Source: Psychrobacter pasteurii
GTDB lineage: Bacteria; Pseudomonadota; Gammaproteobacteria; Pseudomonadales; Moraxellaceae
DNA length: 64,000 nt
Direction of reading: 5' to 3'
Assembly (NCBI RefSeq): GCF_900162815.1
Contig: NZ_FUGD01000055.1
Coordinates: 1 to 64,000 of the forward strand
Below the pieces are notes generated by a model, which was given only the letters and a program-made list of their open reading frames with translations, had not been told where the DNA came from and made no database searches. Made by a program: the position numbers and the translations under genes. Positions 34,530-44,576 of the stretch are shown piece after piece. Positions within the stretch are counted from its first letter, which is position 1, and every line of letters begins with the position of its first letter.

Positions 34530-35753
34530 TTAGAAACCATCTGCCGGTACAAACACTTGACCAACCATAATACGGCGAGCAGATCGGCTCATCGATACTT
34601 TTTTGGCCTGCCAGCGACCATCAACGTGCTCTGTTTTACCGCCCACAAGTAGCGTACCTGACGGATGACCAAAACGAACTTCTGATAAGCTACCACCGCC
34701 AGCCGCTTTATTCACCAGCGTGCCTTGGGTGGTTGCTGCAGCTGCAATGGCAACCGCTGCTGTCCCCATCATCGCATGGTGTAGCTGCCCCATACTCATG
34801 GCGCGCACCACCAAATCAATATCCTTTTCATCAACTGCCTTACCACTTGAAGCTGTATAACTTTGTGCTGGGGCTACCCAAGCAATCTTTGGAATATGCT
34901 GGCTTTTTTCTGCTTCCTTCACATCCTCAAAGATGCCCATTGCCACGCCGCCTTTGGCACGGATTTTCTCAAGCTTGGCTTGTAGCTCTGGATTGCTATT
35001 CACATCAGGCTGTAGCTCAGTACCTGTAAAGCCCAAATCTTCAGCATTCATAAAGATGGTTGGGATACCCGCATTGATAAACGTTGCTTGAACATTATCT
35101 TTATCCAGGTCGCAACCGGCCACATCAAAATCATCAACCAGATTTCCGGTCGGGAACATGGCACTTGAGGCATCAACTGGATCGATAAATTCAATTTTGA
35201 CCTCAGCGGCAGGGAAGGTAACCCCATCTAACTCAAAGTCGCCGGTTTCTTGAACTTGGACATTACCTTGTTCATCTTGATAAACAGGTACGTGAGCGAC
35301 AATGGTTTTACTGATGTTTTGCTGCCAAATGTTAACTTCACAGATACCGGTCTCGACACTGGCGGCGACTTTATCTGCATCGACCAGACCCATGTTAATG
35401 GCACAAGCTCCCACAGCAGCGGTTAGGTTGCCGCAGTTACCCGCCCAATCAATCATCGGCTTGCTAATATTAACTTGTCCAAATAGATAGTTCACATCAT
35501 GACCGTCCTTATCAGATTCGGACAAAATCACAGTTTTTGAGGTGCTTGAGGAGCCATTGCCTAAGCCGTCTATTTGTTTGCCATAAGGGTCTGGACTACC
35601 GATAACACGTAATAAGAAGTTGTCTCGAGCGCTACCGGGCTGCTGACAACGCTCAGGTAGGTCATTTAGGCTAAAAAACACCCCTTTTGAGGTGCCGCCA
35701 CGCATATAGGTGGCTGATACAGGAACTTGTGGTTCGAATTTTGGTTGAGACAT
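34530..35753 (-). CDS. prpF: 2-methylaconitate cis-trans isomerase
   Basis: A 407-residue PrpF. It converts the trans-2-methylaconitate made by AcnD to the cis isomer, so that aconitase can finish the methylcitrate cycle. Hallmarks are MRGGTSKGVFF at residues 18-28, GNCGNLTAAVGA (about 100-111) and the C-terminal QLHHAMMGTAAVAIAAAATTQGT. The length is usual for the family (about 395). It is the last gene of prpB-prpC-acnD-prpF, but a strong terminator-like hairpin (35838-35878) lies between acnD and prpF, so its expression may be lower than that of the upstream genes. Confidence 0.95.
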   Translation of the reverse strand: MSQPKFEPQVPVSATYMRGGTSKGVFFSLNDLPERCQQPGSARDNFLLRVIGSPDPYGKQIDGLGNGSSSTSKTVILSESDKDGHDVNYLFGQVNISKPMIDWAGNCGNLTAAVGACAINMGLVDADKVAASVETGICEVNIWQQNISKTIVAHVPVYQDEQGNVQVQETGDFELDGVTFPAAEVKIEFIDPVDASSAMFPTGNLVDDFDVAGCDLDKDNVQATFINAGIPTIFMNAEDLGFTGTELQPDVNSNPELQAKLEKIRAKGGVAMGIFEDVKEAEKSQHIPKIAWVAPAQSYTASSGKAVDEKDIDLVVRAMSMGQLHHAMMGTAAVAIAAAATTQGTLVNKAAGGGSLSEVRFGHPSGTLLVGGKTEHVDGRWQAKKVSMSRSARRIMVGQVFVPADGF

Positions 35754-35835
35754 AAGACTTATTTCCTTAATGAGATTTTATTATTATCAGATATTAGAGT
35801 GGTTAATCCGTTTTATTAGATAAAAAATGTGCAAT

Positions 35836-35878
35836 AAAAAAGCGCACAAGCACAATAGAAGGTGACTTGTGCGCTTTA
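35836..35878 (-). terminator. hairpin between acnD and prpF
   Basis: AAGCGCACAAG and CTTGTGCGCTT arms (11 base pairs, 15-base loop) followed by six T bases on the minus strand. It has the form of an intrinsic terminator inside the operon, so it could act as a partial terminator that lowers prpF expression. Confidence 0.75.
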
Positions 35879-35914
35879 TTAAACGCGGCTGATTGGCTTA
35901 TTTATTCATAAAAA

Positions 35915-38617
35915 CTAAGCCACGCTACCTTCTAAAAACTCTTTAGCAAAGCGTTGTAGCATACCGCCAGAGTTATACATCTTCACTTCATCAGCGGTAT
36001 CTAAGCGGCATTTAACCGGTGCTTTATCTACGCTACCATCTTTACGGTGAATGACTAGAGTCATCTCGCCACCAGCAGATACTTCACCTTCGATGTCGAA
36101 CACTTCAGTGCCGTCGATGTTTAACGTTTTGCGGGTTGTACCTTCCTCAAATTGAACCGGTAGGGCGCCCATACCCACTAAGTTTTGACGGTGGATACGT
36201 TCAAAGTCTTCAGCAACGACCACTTCTACACCTGCCAAACGAACCCCTTTTGCGGCCCAGTCACGGCTTGAGCCTTGACCATAGCCATCACCGGCGATGA
36301 TGATTAGCGGCTGTTTGCGGTTCATGTAAGTCTCAATTGCTTCCCACATGCGCATGGTTTCGCCTTCTGGTTCAACTCGAGCCAGCGAGCCTTGAATGAC
36401 TTCACCGTTTTCATCACGAACCATCTCGTTTAGCAGTTTCGGGTTAGCAAATGTAGCACGTTGAGCGGTTAAGTGATCACCGCGGTGGGTGGCATATGAG
36501 TTGTAGTCTTCTTCTGGCAGACCCATTTTATCTAGATACTCGCCAGCAGCACTTTCAGCCATAATCGCGTTTGATGGTGATAAGTGGTCTGTCGTGATGT
36601 TGTCACCCAGTACAGCCAATGGACGCATGCCTTTTAGCTTGTTCGCTTCAGCCATTGTGCCTTCCCAGTAGGGTGGACGACGGATATAGGTACTCATTTC
36701 ACGCCAGTCGTACTGAGGGTTGATTACATCGGCGTTATTGCGGCCTGCATCCGCTTTGGCTTCATCAAACATTGGAATGTAAACCTGATTGAACTGTTCA
36801 GGCTTCACCGCAGATTTAACAATAGCATCGACTTCTGCATCATCAAACCAGATGTCTTTTAGGTACACGTCATTGCCGTCTTTATCTTTACCTAACGAGT
36901 CTTTTTCGATATCGAAGCGGATGTTACCGGCAATCGCATAGGCCACAACCAGAGGAGGAGAGGCTAGGAATGCTTGCTTGGCATACGGATGAATACGACC
37001 ATCAAAGTTACGGTTACCAGACAGTACCGCGGTTGAGAATAGGTCACGATCAATGATTTCTTGCTGAATCTCTGGATCTAGTGCGCCACTCATACCGTTA
37101 CAAGTGGTACAGGCGAATGCCACCACATCAAAGCCAAGCTTTTGTAGCTCAGGAAGCAAGCCAGCTTCTTCTAGATACAATTTAACGGTTTTTGACCCTG
37201 GTGCTAGCGATGACTTCACCCAAGGCTTACGAACCAAGCCCTTTTCAACCGCATTACGCGCAACGATACCGGCAGCAACCATGTTGCGTGGGTTAGACGT
37301 GTTGGTACAACTTGTGATAGCCGCAATAATAACTGCACCATCTGGCATTTGGCTGTCATCTTGCTCTGATAGAGGCTGATTATCAGCGTGAGCAATACCA
37401 GCTTCCACTAGATCGGTGGTAGATACACGAGCATGTGGACGTGATGGACCGGCGATATTACGCACAACTTTTGATAAATCAAATTTTAGTACGCGGCTGT
37501 ATTCAGCGTCTTCCATGCCATCGGCCCACAGACCCGTTTGCTTGGCATACGCTTCAACGATTTTGATTTGTTCTTCACTACGGCCGGTTAGGCGTAGATA
37601 ATCGATGGTCTGCTCATCAATTGAGAACATAGCCGCCGTTGCGCCGTACTCTGGAGTCATGTTAGAGATAGAGGCTCTATCGCCTACAGTTAGGTTGCGT
37701 GCGCCGTCACCGAAGAACTCGATATACGCAGAAACCACACCTTCTTCACGCAAGAATTCAGTCATTGCTAGCACTAAGTCAGTACCGGTAATACCTTCTT
37801 GCAGCTTACCAGTTAGCTCAACACCAACGATGTCTGGCAAACGCATATATGAAGGATTACCTAGCATGACGCTCTCGGCTTCTAGACCGCCCACACCGAT
37901 AGAGATGACGCCTAGCGCATCAACCATAGGGGTATGGCTATCTGTACCGACTAGCGTATCTGGGAAAGTGACCGCATCACCATTTTGATCAGCGACTACT
38001 TGTACTACTGGCGACATTTTCTCAAGGTTAATTTGGTGCATGATACCGTTGCCTGGTGGTACCACGTTCACGTTATCAAAGGCATACTGACACCAGTTAA
38101 TAAAGTGGAAACGGTCCTCGTTGCGGCGCTCTTCAATAGCACGGTTTTTCTCAAAAGCATCTTCTTCAAAACCTGCGTGTTCAACCGCTAATGAGTGGTC
38201 GACAATCAATTGTGTTGGCACAATTGGGTTTACTTTTGAAGGATCACCACCTTCAGCGGCGATGGCATCACGAAGGCCAGCTAAGTCAACAAACGCCGTT
38301 TGACCCAAGATGTCGTGACACACAACACGGGCAGGGTACCAAGGGAAGTCAACTTCTTGTTTACGGTAGATATGCTGCGATAAGGCTTCTTTTAAATCTT
38401 CTGGTGGGCAGCGGCGTACCAAGTTTTCACACAGTACTTTTGAGCTAAATGGCAGCTTGGCATAAGCGCCTGGCTCAATCTCGTTAACAGCTTGTTCAAC
38501 GTCAAAATAAAACAAATCCGTACCAGGCAATGGCTTTTTATATTGCTCATTCATGGTTTGCGGATTGGTCTGGGTTAAAGGCTGCTTATTGTCATTGGCG
38601 TTTGGCATTTCAAACAA
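35915..38617 (-). CDS. acnD: Fe/S-dependent 2-methylcitrate dehydratase
   Basis: A 900-residue aconitase-family enzyme that dehydrates 2-methylcitrate. The iron-sulfur ligands are visible in ITSCTNTSNP and FACTTCNGMSG; the C-terminal swivel domain has VLGDNITTDHLSPSNAI and AGDGYGQGSSRDWAAKGVRLAGVEVV. The initiator is either MFEMPNAND at 38617 or the Met three codons later. The presence of prpF and the placement between prpC and prpF identify it as AcnD and not AcnA. It belongs to the cytoplasmic methylcitrate pathway. Confidence 0.95.
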   Translation of the reverse strand: MFEMPNANDNKQPLTQTNPQTMNEQYKKPLPGTDLFYFDVEQAVNEIEPGAYAKLPFSSKVLCENLVRRCPPEDLKEALSQHIYRKQEVDFPWYPARVVCHDILGQTAFVDLAGLRDAIAAEGGDPSKVNPIVPTQLIVDHSLAVEHAGFEEDAFEKNRAIEERRNEDRFHFINWCQYAFDNVNVVPPGNGIMHQINLEKMSPVVQVVADQNGDAVTFPDTLVGTDSHTPMVDALGVISIGVGGLEAESVMLGNPSYMRLPDIVGVELTGKLQEGITGTDLVLAMTEFLREEGVVSAYIEFFGDGARNLTVGDRASISNMTPEYGATAAMFSIDEQTIDYLRLTGRSEEQIKIVEAYAKQTGLWADGMEDAEYSRVLKFDLSKVVRNIAGPSRPHARVSTTDLVEAGIAHADNQPLSEQDDSQMPDGAVIIAAITSCTNTSNPRNMVAAGIVARNAVEKGLVRKPWVKSSLAPGSKTVKLYLEEAGLLPELQKLGFDVVAFACTTCNGMSGALDPEIQQEIIDRDLFSTAVLSGNRNFDGRIHPYAKQAFLASPPLVVAYAIAGNIRFDIEKDSLGKDKDGNDVYLKDIWFDDAEVDAIVKSAVKPEQFNQVYIPMFDEAKADAGRNNADVINPQYDWREMSTYIRRPPYWEGTMAEANKLKGMRPLAVLGDNITTDHLSPSNAIMAESAAGEYLDKMGLPEEDYNSYATHRGDHLTAQRATFANPKLLNEMVRDENGEVIQGSLARVEPEGETMRMWEAIETYMNRKQPLIIIAGDGYGQGSSRDWAAKGVRLAGVEVVVAEDFERIHRQNLVGMGALPVQFEEGTTRKTLNIDGTEVFDIEGEVSAGGEMTLVIHRKDGSVDKAPVKCRLDTADEVKMYNSGGMLQRFAKEFLEGSVA

Positions 38618-38778
38618 TCCTTAATATTGGTATTTGTGACTGACGGTCAGCCCTCATTAATCTCTTTGCTACTCATTTGAGCATAGTTCTTTAAACACGA
38701 GCAAACTAACAAGGGCGACAGTCATAAAGCGGGGTTGTCTTTCTAGTTCTTATTCACAGTCTAACGACTGGTCAGATA

Positions 38779-39909
38779 TTAACCACGCTCGCTAATTGCT
38801 GGTACTGATCTTGGCTCTTCGCCAGTGTACTCTGCGCTTGGGCGGATAATGCGGTTATCAGCACGTTGCTCAAATACGTGAGCGGCCCAGCCAGTTAAGC
38901 GAGAGCATACGAAGATTGGCGTGAATAACTTAGTTGGAATACCCATAAAGTTATAAGTCGACGCATGGAAGAAGTCAGCATTACAGAACAGTTTCTTCTC
39001 GCGCCACATTACCTCTTCACAGCGTACTGATACTGGGTATAACACCTCATCACCCACATCAGCGGCTAGTTTTTCAGCCCACTGTTTAATAATGACGTTG
39101 CGAGGATCTGATTCGCTGTAAATTGCGTGACCAAAGCCCATAATTTTGTCTTTGTTGTCTAGCATGCGCAGTAAGCCTTGTTCAGCCGCATCTGGTGAGT
39201 CAAAGCTTTCGATTAACTCCATCGCTGCCTCATTCGCGCCGCCGTGTAATGGGCCACGTAACGAGCCGATAGCACCCGTGATACAAGAGAAGATGTCTGA
39301 TAGAGTTGATGCACACACACGAGCAGTAAAGGTAGAGGCGTTGAACTCATGCTCAGCATATAAGATAAGTGAGACGTTCATCACATGCTCATGCAATTCG
39401 CTTGGTTTTTCACCTTTTAGTAGGTGTAAGAAGTGACCACCGATGGTTTCAGAATCAGTCACACAGTCAATTTTCACGCCTTCATGGCTAAAGCGGTACC
39501 AGTAGTTAATAATCGCTGGGAAAGCTGACAACATACGGTTGGTTTTGTCCAACTGCTGCTCGAAGCTGTCTTCTGGCTCTAAGTTACCTAGCATTGAACA
39601 ACCGGTGCGTAGCACGTCCATTGGGTGCGCATCTTGTGGAATACGCTCTAAGACGTCTTTTAGAGGTTGTGGAAGGTCACGAAGCTGCTTTAGCGTTGCT
39701 TTGTAGTCATCAAGCTGGGCTTGGGTTGGTAGCTCACCGTATAACAATAAATAGGCGACTTCTTCAAAGATGCAGTTTTCGGCTAAGTCTTTTACATCAT
39801 AACCGCGATAAGTTAGACCTGAGCCTGATTTACCTACCGTTGATAATGCGGTTTTACCTGCTACTTGACCACGTAAGCCTGCGCCTGATAATTGTTTACC
39901 TGCTGCCAT
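38779..39909 (-). CDS. prpC: 2-methylcitrate synthase
   Basis: A 376-residue type II-like citrate synthase that condenses propionyl-CoA with oxaloacetate. Active-site segments are GPLHGGANEAAMELI, KIMGFGHAIYSESDPR and NADFFHASTYNFMGI. I chose the ATG at 39909 (MAAGKQLSGAGLRGQ), with AAAAGGAC upstream; the frame stays open to 39996, but those 29 residues lack family similarity and a ribosome binding site. It lies between prpB and acnD on the same strand, with 161 bases before acnD. Confidence 0.95.
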   Translation of the reverse strand: MAAGKQLSGAGLRGQVAGKTALSTVGKSGSGLTYRGYDVKDLAENCIFEEVAYLLLYGELPTQAQLDDYKATLKQLRDLPQPLKDVLERIPQDAHPMDVLRTGCSMLGNLEPEDSFEQQLDKTNRMLSAFPAIINYWYRFSHEGVKIDCVTDSETIGGHFLHLLKGEKPSELHEHVMNVSLILYAEHEFNASTFTARVCASTLSDIFSCITGAIGSLRGPLHGGANEAAMELIESFDSPDAAEQGLLRMLDNKDKIMGFGHAIYSESDPRNVIIKQWAEKLAADVGDEVLYPVSVRCEEVMWREKKLFCNADFFHASTYNFMGIPTKLFTPIFVCSRLTGWAAHVFEQRADNRIIRPSAEYTGEEPRSVPAISERG

Positions 39910-40029
39910 AATAAAAGTCCTTTTTTTAGGTGATGGTATATTAAATGATTGAGTTTGCGCTTCATTGTTAAAATTAGCTTTTACAATGAAACGCAATTAG
40001 GGTCTTAGTTACTATTTATTTGTTTTGAA

Positions 40030-40923
40030 TTATTTCTTTTGAGCAAATAACTGATCTAACTTCTTCTCAAAATCGTGATAGTTTAAGAAGTCGTATAGCT
40101 CCATACGGGTTTGCATAGTATCAACCACAGCTTCTTGAGTGCCGTCATCTAATAGATGCTGATAGACGTTTAACGCCGCTTTGTTCATCGCACGGAAGGC
40201 AGATAGTGGATATAACACCATGTCCACACCAACGTTGAATAACTGCTCAGTGGTGTATAGGTCAGTCTGACCAAACTCAGTCATGTTCGCTAATACTGGG
40301 ATGTCTAACACATCAGTGAACTTACGATACATCTCGATATCGGTTAGTGCTTCAGCGAAAATCATATCCGCGCCCGCTTCTTGGAAAGCCACAGCACGTT
40401 CAACAGCCGCCTCTAAGCCTTCAACCGATAAAGCATCGGTACGTGCCATAACCACAAAGTCTGGATCAACTTTGGCGTCTAAAGCGGCTTTTAGACGGTC
40501 AACCATTTCAGAAGTTGAAACGATTTCTTTGTTTGGACGGTGACCACAACGCTTTTGCGCTACTTGGTCTTCGATATGAACCGCAGCAACACCTGCTTTT
40601 TCCATCTTCTTGATGGTCTGTGAGATGTTGAATGCACCGCCCCAACCGGTATCGATATCAACCAATAGTGGGGTATCAACTGCGTTAGTGATACGGCTGG
40701 CATCTTCTAATACGTTATCAAGGCTGGTCATACCTAAATCTGGTAGGCCGTATGATGCGTTCGCCACACCGCCGCCTGATAGGTAGATGGCTTTATGACC
40801 AACTTGGGTTGCCATCATGGCTGTATAGGCATTGATAGTACCGACAATTTGTAGAGGTTGGTTGTTTGCTTTTTGTTCAGAGATGGCATCGCGGAAGCGT
40901 TTACCGGCAGAAATAGTTGTCAT
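40030..40923 (-). CDS. prpB: 2-methylisocitrate lyase
   Basis: A 297-residue enzyme that cleaves 2-methylisocitrate to pyruvate and succinate, the last step of the cycle. The catalytic loop KRCGHRP (about residues 123-129) and the metal-binding DIDTGWGG and IEDQ segments are intact. PrpB is the first gene of the cluster, 120 bases before prpC. The 286-base gap upstream holds an LTTR-like palindrome at 41070-41084 and presumably the operon promoter. Confidence 0.96.
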   Translation of the reverse strand: MTTISAGKRFRDAISEQKANNQPLQIVGTINAYTAMMATQVGHKAIYLSGGGVANASYGLPDLGMTSLDNVLEDASRITNAVDTPLLVDIDTGWGGAFNISQTIKKMEKAGVAAVHIEDQVAQKRCGHRPNKEIVSTSEMVDRLKAALDAKVDPDFVVMARTDALSVEGLEAAVERAVAFQEAGADMIFAEALTDIEMYRKFTDVLDIPVLANMTEFGQTDLYTTEQLFNVGVDMVLYPLSAFRAMNKAALNVYQHLLDDGTQEAVVDTMQTRMELYDFLNYHDFEKKLDQLFAQKK

Positions 40924-41069
40924 AATCTTTCCTTAGATACAAGAAGGGGAGGAGTACAATAAGGCTTGTCTTTGACGATAGAGTACCGCTTATTTGGGCA
41001 ATAAGGAAGAGGGGCTAGTAACTTAATAAGTAAGTTTAATTAAAATAACTATGTATTTTTGATTATAGT

Positions 41070-41084
41070 ATTCAATTTATGAAT
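41070..41084. promoter_or_regulatory. candidate LysR-type operator upstream of prpB
   Basis: ATTCA-N5-TGAAT is a perfect short dyad of the T-N11-A kind, 147 bases before prpB, with half of another copy (ATTCAT) at about 41099. It lies beside a LysR gene. The assignment is by position and form only. Confidence 0.4.
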
Positions 41085-41209
41085 GGTTCTATTTAAAAAT
41101 TCATGGTTTGCCGGTCAAGTTATTTATAAACTGTAAATTGAGAAGAATAATCAAAGATCAAAATACACATTTTGTTACAATTATATCTGTGAAATAGTGC
41201 AATAAAACC

Positions 41210-42166
41210 TTATTGCGCACGGCGATAGGTAATTCCCCGTTCTTCATAAATCCCGTAAATCACTTCAAGTAAAGTGTCGAATGCAGGGTGGGTGGGGTTT
41301 TGTAAGGCACACAAATAAATAGGGGAGGTCGCATCTTCGTGAACCAGTTTGCGATAACTGATTTGTTCAGTACGTACAGACTTCAAGCTATCAGGCACCA
41401 AAGTTATGCCCTCGCCAGCTGCCACAAGACCCAAGGCGATTTGAATATCACTTACCGAGGTGGTTTGATGCGGTAAAGCCGACTGCTTGGCAAATAGATG
41501 TAATAACGGCTCACCAATTAGAGCAGGGCTGTCATATTCTGAGTGCTGTGAGGCGGATATATGAGCCGCTGGTAAATGAGTTTGATGATACAAGATAATC
41601 CGGCTGTCTTGCAGCTGGGATAGGTGAATCTCTTGCTGCTCGGTTAAGGGATGAGCTTTTGGCAGTGCAGCCACATAACGCTCATGGCGCAATAACAGCT
41701 GCTTGATACTGGCGTCATCATGAGAAAAACGACCAAAACCCACATCAATCTCGCCTGCCTTTAACGCACCCACTTGTTTAAAAGAGCTAATGTCTTTTAA
41801 ATGCACCGCTAAATTAGGAAGGCGCTGTTTGGTACGGGAAATAATGGTAGGCAATAGTCCATATAACACGGAAGGCACAAAGCCGATATTTAAAGTATCC
41901 GGTGGGTGGGCAATTTTTTGAGTTAAGCTGATACTGCTTTCAAGCTCTTTTAAAATAGAGTCTACCTTGTCATAAAAAAACAGCCCAGCTGCGGTTAATT
42001 GCAAAGGGCGATGGTAACGGTCAATAAGCTCGACCCCAATATCATCTTCTAACTGCTTAATTAATCGGCTTAAAGTAGGCTGTGATAATTGGGTGACCAA
42101 GGCCGCCTCACTGAAGCTTTTTAGTTCGGCTACCGTATGAAAAGCAGTCAGTCTTTTTAATTGCAT
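41210..42166 (-). CDS. LysR-family regulator upstream of prpB
   Basis: A 318-residue LysR regulator. The winged helix-turn-helix is at residues 1-60 (LKRLTAFHTVAELKSFSEAALVTQLSQPTLSRLIKQLEDDIGVELIDR), followed by an effector domain beginning LNIGFVPSVLYGLLPTI. GAGGAATAA precedes the ATG. It is directly upstream of prpB in the same direction, so it is the likely regulator of the methylcitrate cluster, whereas enterobacteria use PrpR and pseudomonads a GntR-type protein. The effector (possibly a methylcitrate-cycle intermediate) is an inference. Confidence 0.85.
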   Translation of the reverse strand: MQLKRLTAFHTVAELKSFSEAALVTQLSQPTLSRLIKQLEDDIGVELIDRYHRPLQLTAAGLFFYDKVDSILKELESSISLTQKIAHPPDTLNIGFVPSVLYGLLPTIISRTKQRLPNLAVHLKDISSFKQVGALKAGEIDVGFGRFSHDDASIKQLLLRHERYVAALPKAHPLTEQQEIHLSQLQDSRIILYHQTHLPAAHISASQHSEYDSPALIGEPLLHLFAKQSALPHQTTSVSDIQIALGLVAAGEGITLVPDSLKSVRTEQISYRKLVHEDATSPIYLCALQNPTHPAFDTLLEVIYGIYEERGITYRRAQ

Positions 42167-42185
42167 TTATTCCTCGTTAGGACTT

Positions 42186-42938
42186 TTACTCAAATTCAAT
42201 GACACGACCATCAGCTAACGTCATCTGCCCATTGGTCACCACAATCTCAACATTTTGAGGGTTTTGGATGGCTTTCATGACATTGGTGTCTGAGATACTC
42301 ACATCTGTAATTATTTTATTGGCATTTCTGGGCGCAATCGGAGGCTCAAATTTGGTCAGCGGAATCACCACAGGTTTCGGTTTTTTGAAAGCCGGATAGC
42401 GTAAAAGTAGCGTTGCCTTAAAGCTATTAATAGCCACATCCCCTCTGTTAGCCAACACAAAAGACAGCTCGACATTGTTTAAGCTATCGGTAGCGCTAGT
42501 ATGAGCCGGTAGTAAGGTCAATGTGAACTCATTTTGTTGTGCATTTTGACTGACTGGGCTTTTACGACCCGTTGGATTATTGGGGTGCAATGCCTCATAT
42601 CGGCGTTGTTGATCTAACGCCTTACCGATAGTTATTCGCGGCATAGCCCCTTTTTCATAGGCCTCACTCAAACGCATACGTATCATATAGCGGCTTAACA
42701 GCTGTCTGTCTTCTTCTGATAACTGCTCTAAGGTATCGCCTAACTTATCCTGCCATTTTTCAGCATCCGTGGGAATGGTTTGTAACATGGGGTTTTGGGG
42801 CTGAGGCTTACAGCCGGTCATCGCTAAGGGAGCCGCACTTAGCAAGAGCGCTAGCATTACGCCATAACGACGACAAGCACTGTGACTATGGGCTGATGAG
42901 GTAATTTTTGTGGTTTTTAACGACCCGAAACCTTTCAT
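42186..42938 (-). CDS. lipoprotein of unknown function
   Basis: A 250-residue lipoprotein. The signal has a basic N-region, hydrophobic LALLLSAAPLAM and lipobox MTGC (Cys about 42). I chose the ATG at 42938 because GGAGG is 5 bases upstream. The mature part has a helical segment (DAEKWQDKLGDTLEQLSEEDRQLLSRYMIRMRL) then a beta-sandwich-like domain with alternating strands up to the end. It lies 19 bases upstream of the LysR gene and may be co-transcribed with it. I do not recognise a family. Confidence 0.7.
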   Translation of the reverse strand: MKGFGSLKTTKITSSAHSHSACRRYGVMLALLLSAAPLAMTGCKPQPQNPMLQTIPTDAEKWQDKLGDTLEQLSEEDRQLLSRYMIRMRLSEAYEKGAMPRITIGKALDQQRRYEALHPNNPTGRKSPVSQNAQQNEFTLTLLPAHTSATDSLNNVELSFVLANRGDVAINSFKATLLLRYPAFKKPKPVVIPLTKFEPPIAPRNANKIITDVSISDTNVMKAIQNPQNVEIVVTNGQMTLADGRVIEFE

Positions 42939-43061
42939 GTAAGCCTCCAAATTGCTTTATTATTCCCTAGAGCGAAATGAAAAAGGGTTATTAAGACTAT
43001 ATAACGTAACCAGTAGCTGATACAACAGCAATTTTACAACGCTTGTTCTGTGAGTTAAAAA

Positions 43062-43092
43062 AATAGAGCTGCTTTGAATTCAAAGCAGCTCT
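43062..43092 (-). terminator. terminator of the first Nramp-like gene
   Basis: A perfect 28-base palindrome (43065-43092, arms AGAGCTGCTTTGAA / TTCAAAGCAGCTCT) followed by seven T bases on the minus strand. Confidence 0.85.
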
Positions 43093-43145
43093 AGATAATT
43101 CATCTTATGTTTAGTGGGTTATGAAAGACAATCCTTAACCGCAGA

Positions 43146-44411
43146 TTAATCAATCATCCCTAATAGCTGAGCCATAAATAATAGCGCAATACCGCCTAAG
43201 AAGATTAGACCGGCAATACTATACAGCTTCATGCCTGAAGATAACTGCTGATGGTTTTTGGCAAGAGAGTAGTTTAACCAACCAAAGATGGGAGCAGATA
43301 CGAAAGCTGTGATCATAGCAAATTTAAGCATAGCGCCTAACTGACCTGTGAAGAAGGTAATAATAATAAACCCGCCCCAAACACAGTATGTAGTCCAAGC
43401 TAGAATTTGCTTTTGCGAAACCTCTAGATCGCCTTTTACCAAACGCCAGCTTTCAGCGTTCACGCGGCCATAGCCATCAGCACAGGTAATAGTGGTTCCA
43501 AACATCACCATAAAGGCAATAAAGGCGACCAACAATCTTGCCCATTCACCAATGGTGGCTGTGTACATGTTAATCAGCTGATCGACATAAGCACCACCTT
43601 GGGTCTGAATTTCTACACCAGAGCCATACTGAACAAATACACCCAGGGCTAAGAATAACAAAGCCAAAACAGAGGTAGCAATAAAGCCGACATTAAAGTC
43701 AATTAAGCCTTGACGGTGCGTGGTCTGGTCGTTTTTAACCTTCGCAGAAATCCACATTGAGTTAATGGCAGAGAACTCAAGCGGTGCTGGCATCCAGCCC
43801 ATTAATGCCACGATAAAGCCTAAGGTCGCCATATTCCAAGGTGAGGTGGCAACAAAGTCTGGTGAGATGGCAGTAGGCTTGCCAGAAGCAATCATAACGG
43901 CCGCTAAGGTCGCCACAGTCAATGCCACCATGATCCATTTGGTAACCCTATCGAGCATTTTATAATGCCCTAGGATAAGGAATAACCAAGAGACAACCAT
44001 AACAATTAACGATAAGGTCGTGGTGGATAATCCAAGGCTTTCAGGTAGCATGAACCCTAGAATAACGGCAGCTAACAACGCCACTGCGCCGGTACTAATA
44101 ACTGAGGCTGCAATGGACAATATAAAAAAGGCCCACAAATAAATTTTTGATTTTTTTGCATATCCAGCAACTAAAGATTCGCCCGTTTCATAGACATAAT
44201 CAGTGCCAAACTTAAAGAAGGGATACTTAAAAAAGTTAGCCAAAATAATCATAATCGCTAACTGCCAGCCGTACATTGCCCCAGCCTGAGTCGATGAGAT
44301 CAAATGCGAGCCACCGATAGCAGCTGTCGCTAATAAAATACCTGGGCCAAAGGCTTTCCAGTTAACACCACTGGGTGCTTTTTCAGCTACTCCACTGTTA
44401 TTCATAAACAT
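43146..44411 (-). CDS. Nramp-fold transporter without the DPGN motif (copy 1)
   Basis: A 421-residue membrane protein with about 11 hydrophobic helices. It begins like Nramp transporters (FGPGILLATAAIGGSHLISSTQAGA) but where Mn/Fe Nramps have DPGN in helix 1 it has IGGSH. In helix 6 the usual MPH is replaced by MPAPLEF. The key metal ligands are thus missing, so the substrate is probably not Mn2+ or Fe2+. AAGGACGC precedes the ATG. A paralogue lies 165 bases upstream on the same strand; the two look alike along their whole length, including these altered motifs. Confidence 0.85.
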   Translation of the reverse strand: MFMNNSGVAEKAPSGVNWKAFGPGILLATAAIGGSHLISSTQAGAMYGWQLAIMIILANFFKYPFFKFGTDYVYETGESLVAGYAKKSKIYLWAFFILSIAASVISTGAVALLAAVILGFMLPESLGLSTTTLSLIVMVVSWLFLILGHYKMLDRVTKWIMVALTVATLAAVMIASGKPTAISPDFVATSPWNMATLGFIVALMGWMPAPLEFSAINSMWISAKVKNDQTTHRQGLIDFNVGFIATSVLALLFLALGVFVQYGSGVEIQTQGGAYVDQLINMYTATIGEWARLLVAFIAFMVMFGTTITCADGYGRVNAESWRLVKGDLEVSQKQILAWTTYCVWGGFIIITFFTGQLGAMLKFAMITAFVSAPIFGWLNYSLAKNHQQLSSGMKLYSIAGLIFLGGIALLFMAQLLGMID

Positions 44412-44576
44412 GCGTCCTTAACATATATTTTTAATCCAAATAAGTCTTTAAGCCTTTAGCGTTTCAAACTTTCATCAGTTTTTTTATTATGCATCGCTAA
44501 AGGCAATAAAGTGAAAATTTAAGTCAGTATTTTCGGCTAATAGAATAGCCATTAATTTGCTATGTCTGCAACTAAA

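Noticed and set aside
37605-37988. Long open frame antisense to acnD
   Set aside because: It mirrors the codon structure of acnD, has no ribosome binding site and no family resemblance.
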